Virus record (IMG/VR): IMGVR_UViG_3300029268_000100
Coordinates: 1 to 29,728 of that record
DNA from: a virus
Reading direction: 5' to 3' (one strand)
DNA length: 29,728 nucleotides
In this document: piece by piece, positions 29,662 to 29,728 of the stretch
Layout: each line of letters starts with the position of its first letter
How positions within the stretch are numbered: the stretch's first letter is position 1
Made by a program: the position numbers and the translations under genes
The notes under the pieces: model-generated
Database searches by the model: none
What the model was told of the DNA's origin: nothing
The model's input: the letters and a program-made list of their open reading frames with translations, nothing else

Positions 29662-29728
29662 ATGACGACCTACTGCGGAGTAGACGGGTACTTCAAGGCG
29701 GGGGCCCTCGGCGCGGCGGCCGTTGTGG
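29662..29728 (+). CDS. Start of probable major tail (tube) protein, truncated by window end
   Basis: ATG 29662 follows AGGAGGAGGGAAGAGG. Only the first 22 codons are in view: MTTYCGVDGYFKAGALGAAA and onward. The place right after the tail-terminator gene is where major tail proteins are usually found. The short sequence cannot confirm this. Confidence 0.45.
   Translation, partial: MTTYCGVDGYFKAGALGAAAVV

Noticed and set aside
1-29728. CRISPR arrays, insertion sequences, tRNA or rRNA genes, attachment sites
   Set aside because: No regularly spaced direct repeats, transposase motifs, cloverleaf or rRNA-like sequence seen by eye on either strand; a tool search could still find a weak case.

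Overview
This window looks like part of a tailed bacteriophage genome or prophage (Caudoviricetes) from a high-GC bacterium. Every supported gene lies on the + strand. Genes are packed with 1-24 base overlaps (TGATG, ATGA, GTGA junctions), and most starts have purine-rich ribosome-binding sites. I see no integrase, repressor, replication or long tail genes, so lifestyle, tail type and host cannot be fixed. High GC and frequent GTG starts fit a high-GC bacterial host, but no gene names it.

Layout. (1) 1-8380: small, mostly uncharacterised genes: membrane proteins, CxxC/zinc-ribbon proteins, a nucleotidyltransferase-fold protein, a PD-(D/E)XK (MmcB-like) nuclease-fold protein, a holin-like membrane protein, a DUF7694-like protein and two proteins with an RMF-like C-terminal motif. 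A strong intrinsic terminator at 4137-4180 and a promoter at 5015-5043 divide this region. (2) 8381-8614: a non-coding stretch with a long imperfect inverted repeat around a promoter-like pair, just ahead of the terminase genes. (3) 8615-14548: packaging and portal module: small terminase, GpA-type large terminase, portal, a small collagen-like protein, and a MuF-type minor head protein with a JAMM-like C-terminal domain. (4) 14579-22157: about 7.6 kb of accessory genes inserted between head genes: a SAM methyltransferase, RusA-like resolvase, beta-type DNA methyltransferase, a protein with ligase-like motifs, a WecB-type UDP-GlcNAc 2-epimerase and several unknowns. (5) 22178-29728: the head module resumes: XkdF-like prohead protease, excisionase-like HTH protein, a promoter/structured-RNA/terminator unit, scaffold, decoration protein, major capsid, head-tail connectors, HK97 gp10-like protein, tail terminator and the start of a probable tail-tube gene.

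The head genes form one assembly pathway: TerS and TerL pump DNA through the portal into a prohead built from capsid and scaffold. The protease matures the prohead, and the connector, stopper and terminator proteins then join it to the tail. The accessory island could modify DNA (DNA methyltransferase), resolve branched DNA before packaging (RusA) and make ManNAc-type sugar nucleotides (epimerase).

The most unusual element is at 23277-23626, a stretch with no conserved protein gene. It has a TTGTAG-N17-TATGAT promoter, a 20-base inverted repeat (18/20 complementary), a second long hairpin and a textbook intrinsic terminator. I read it as a candidate structured small RNA of about 310 nt in the middle of the capsid operon.
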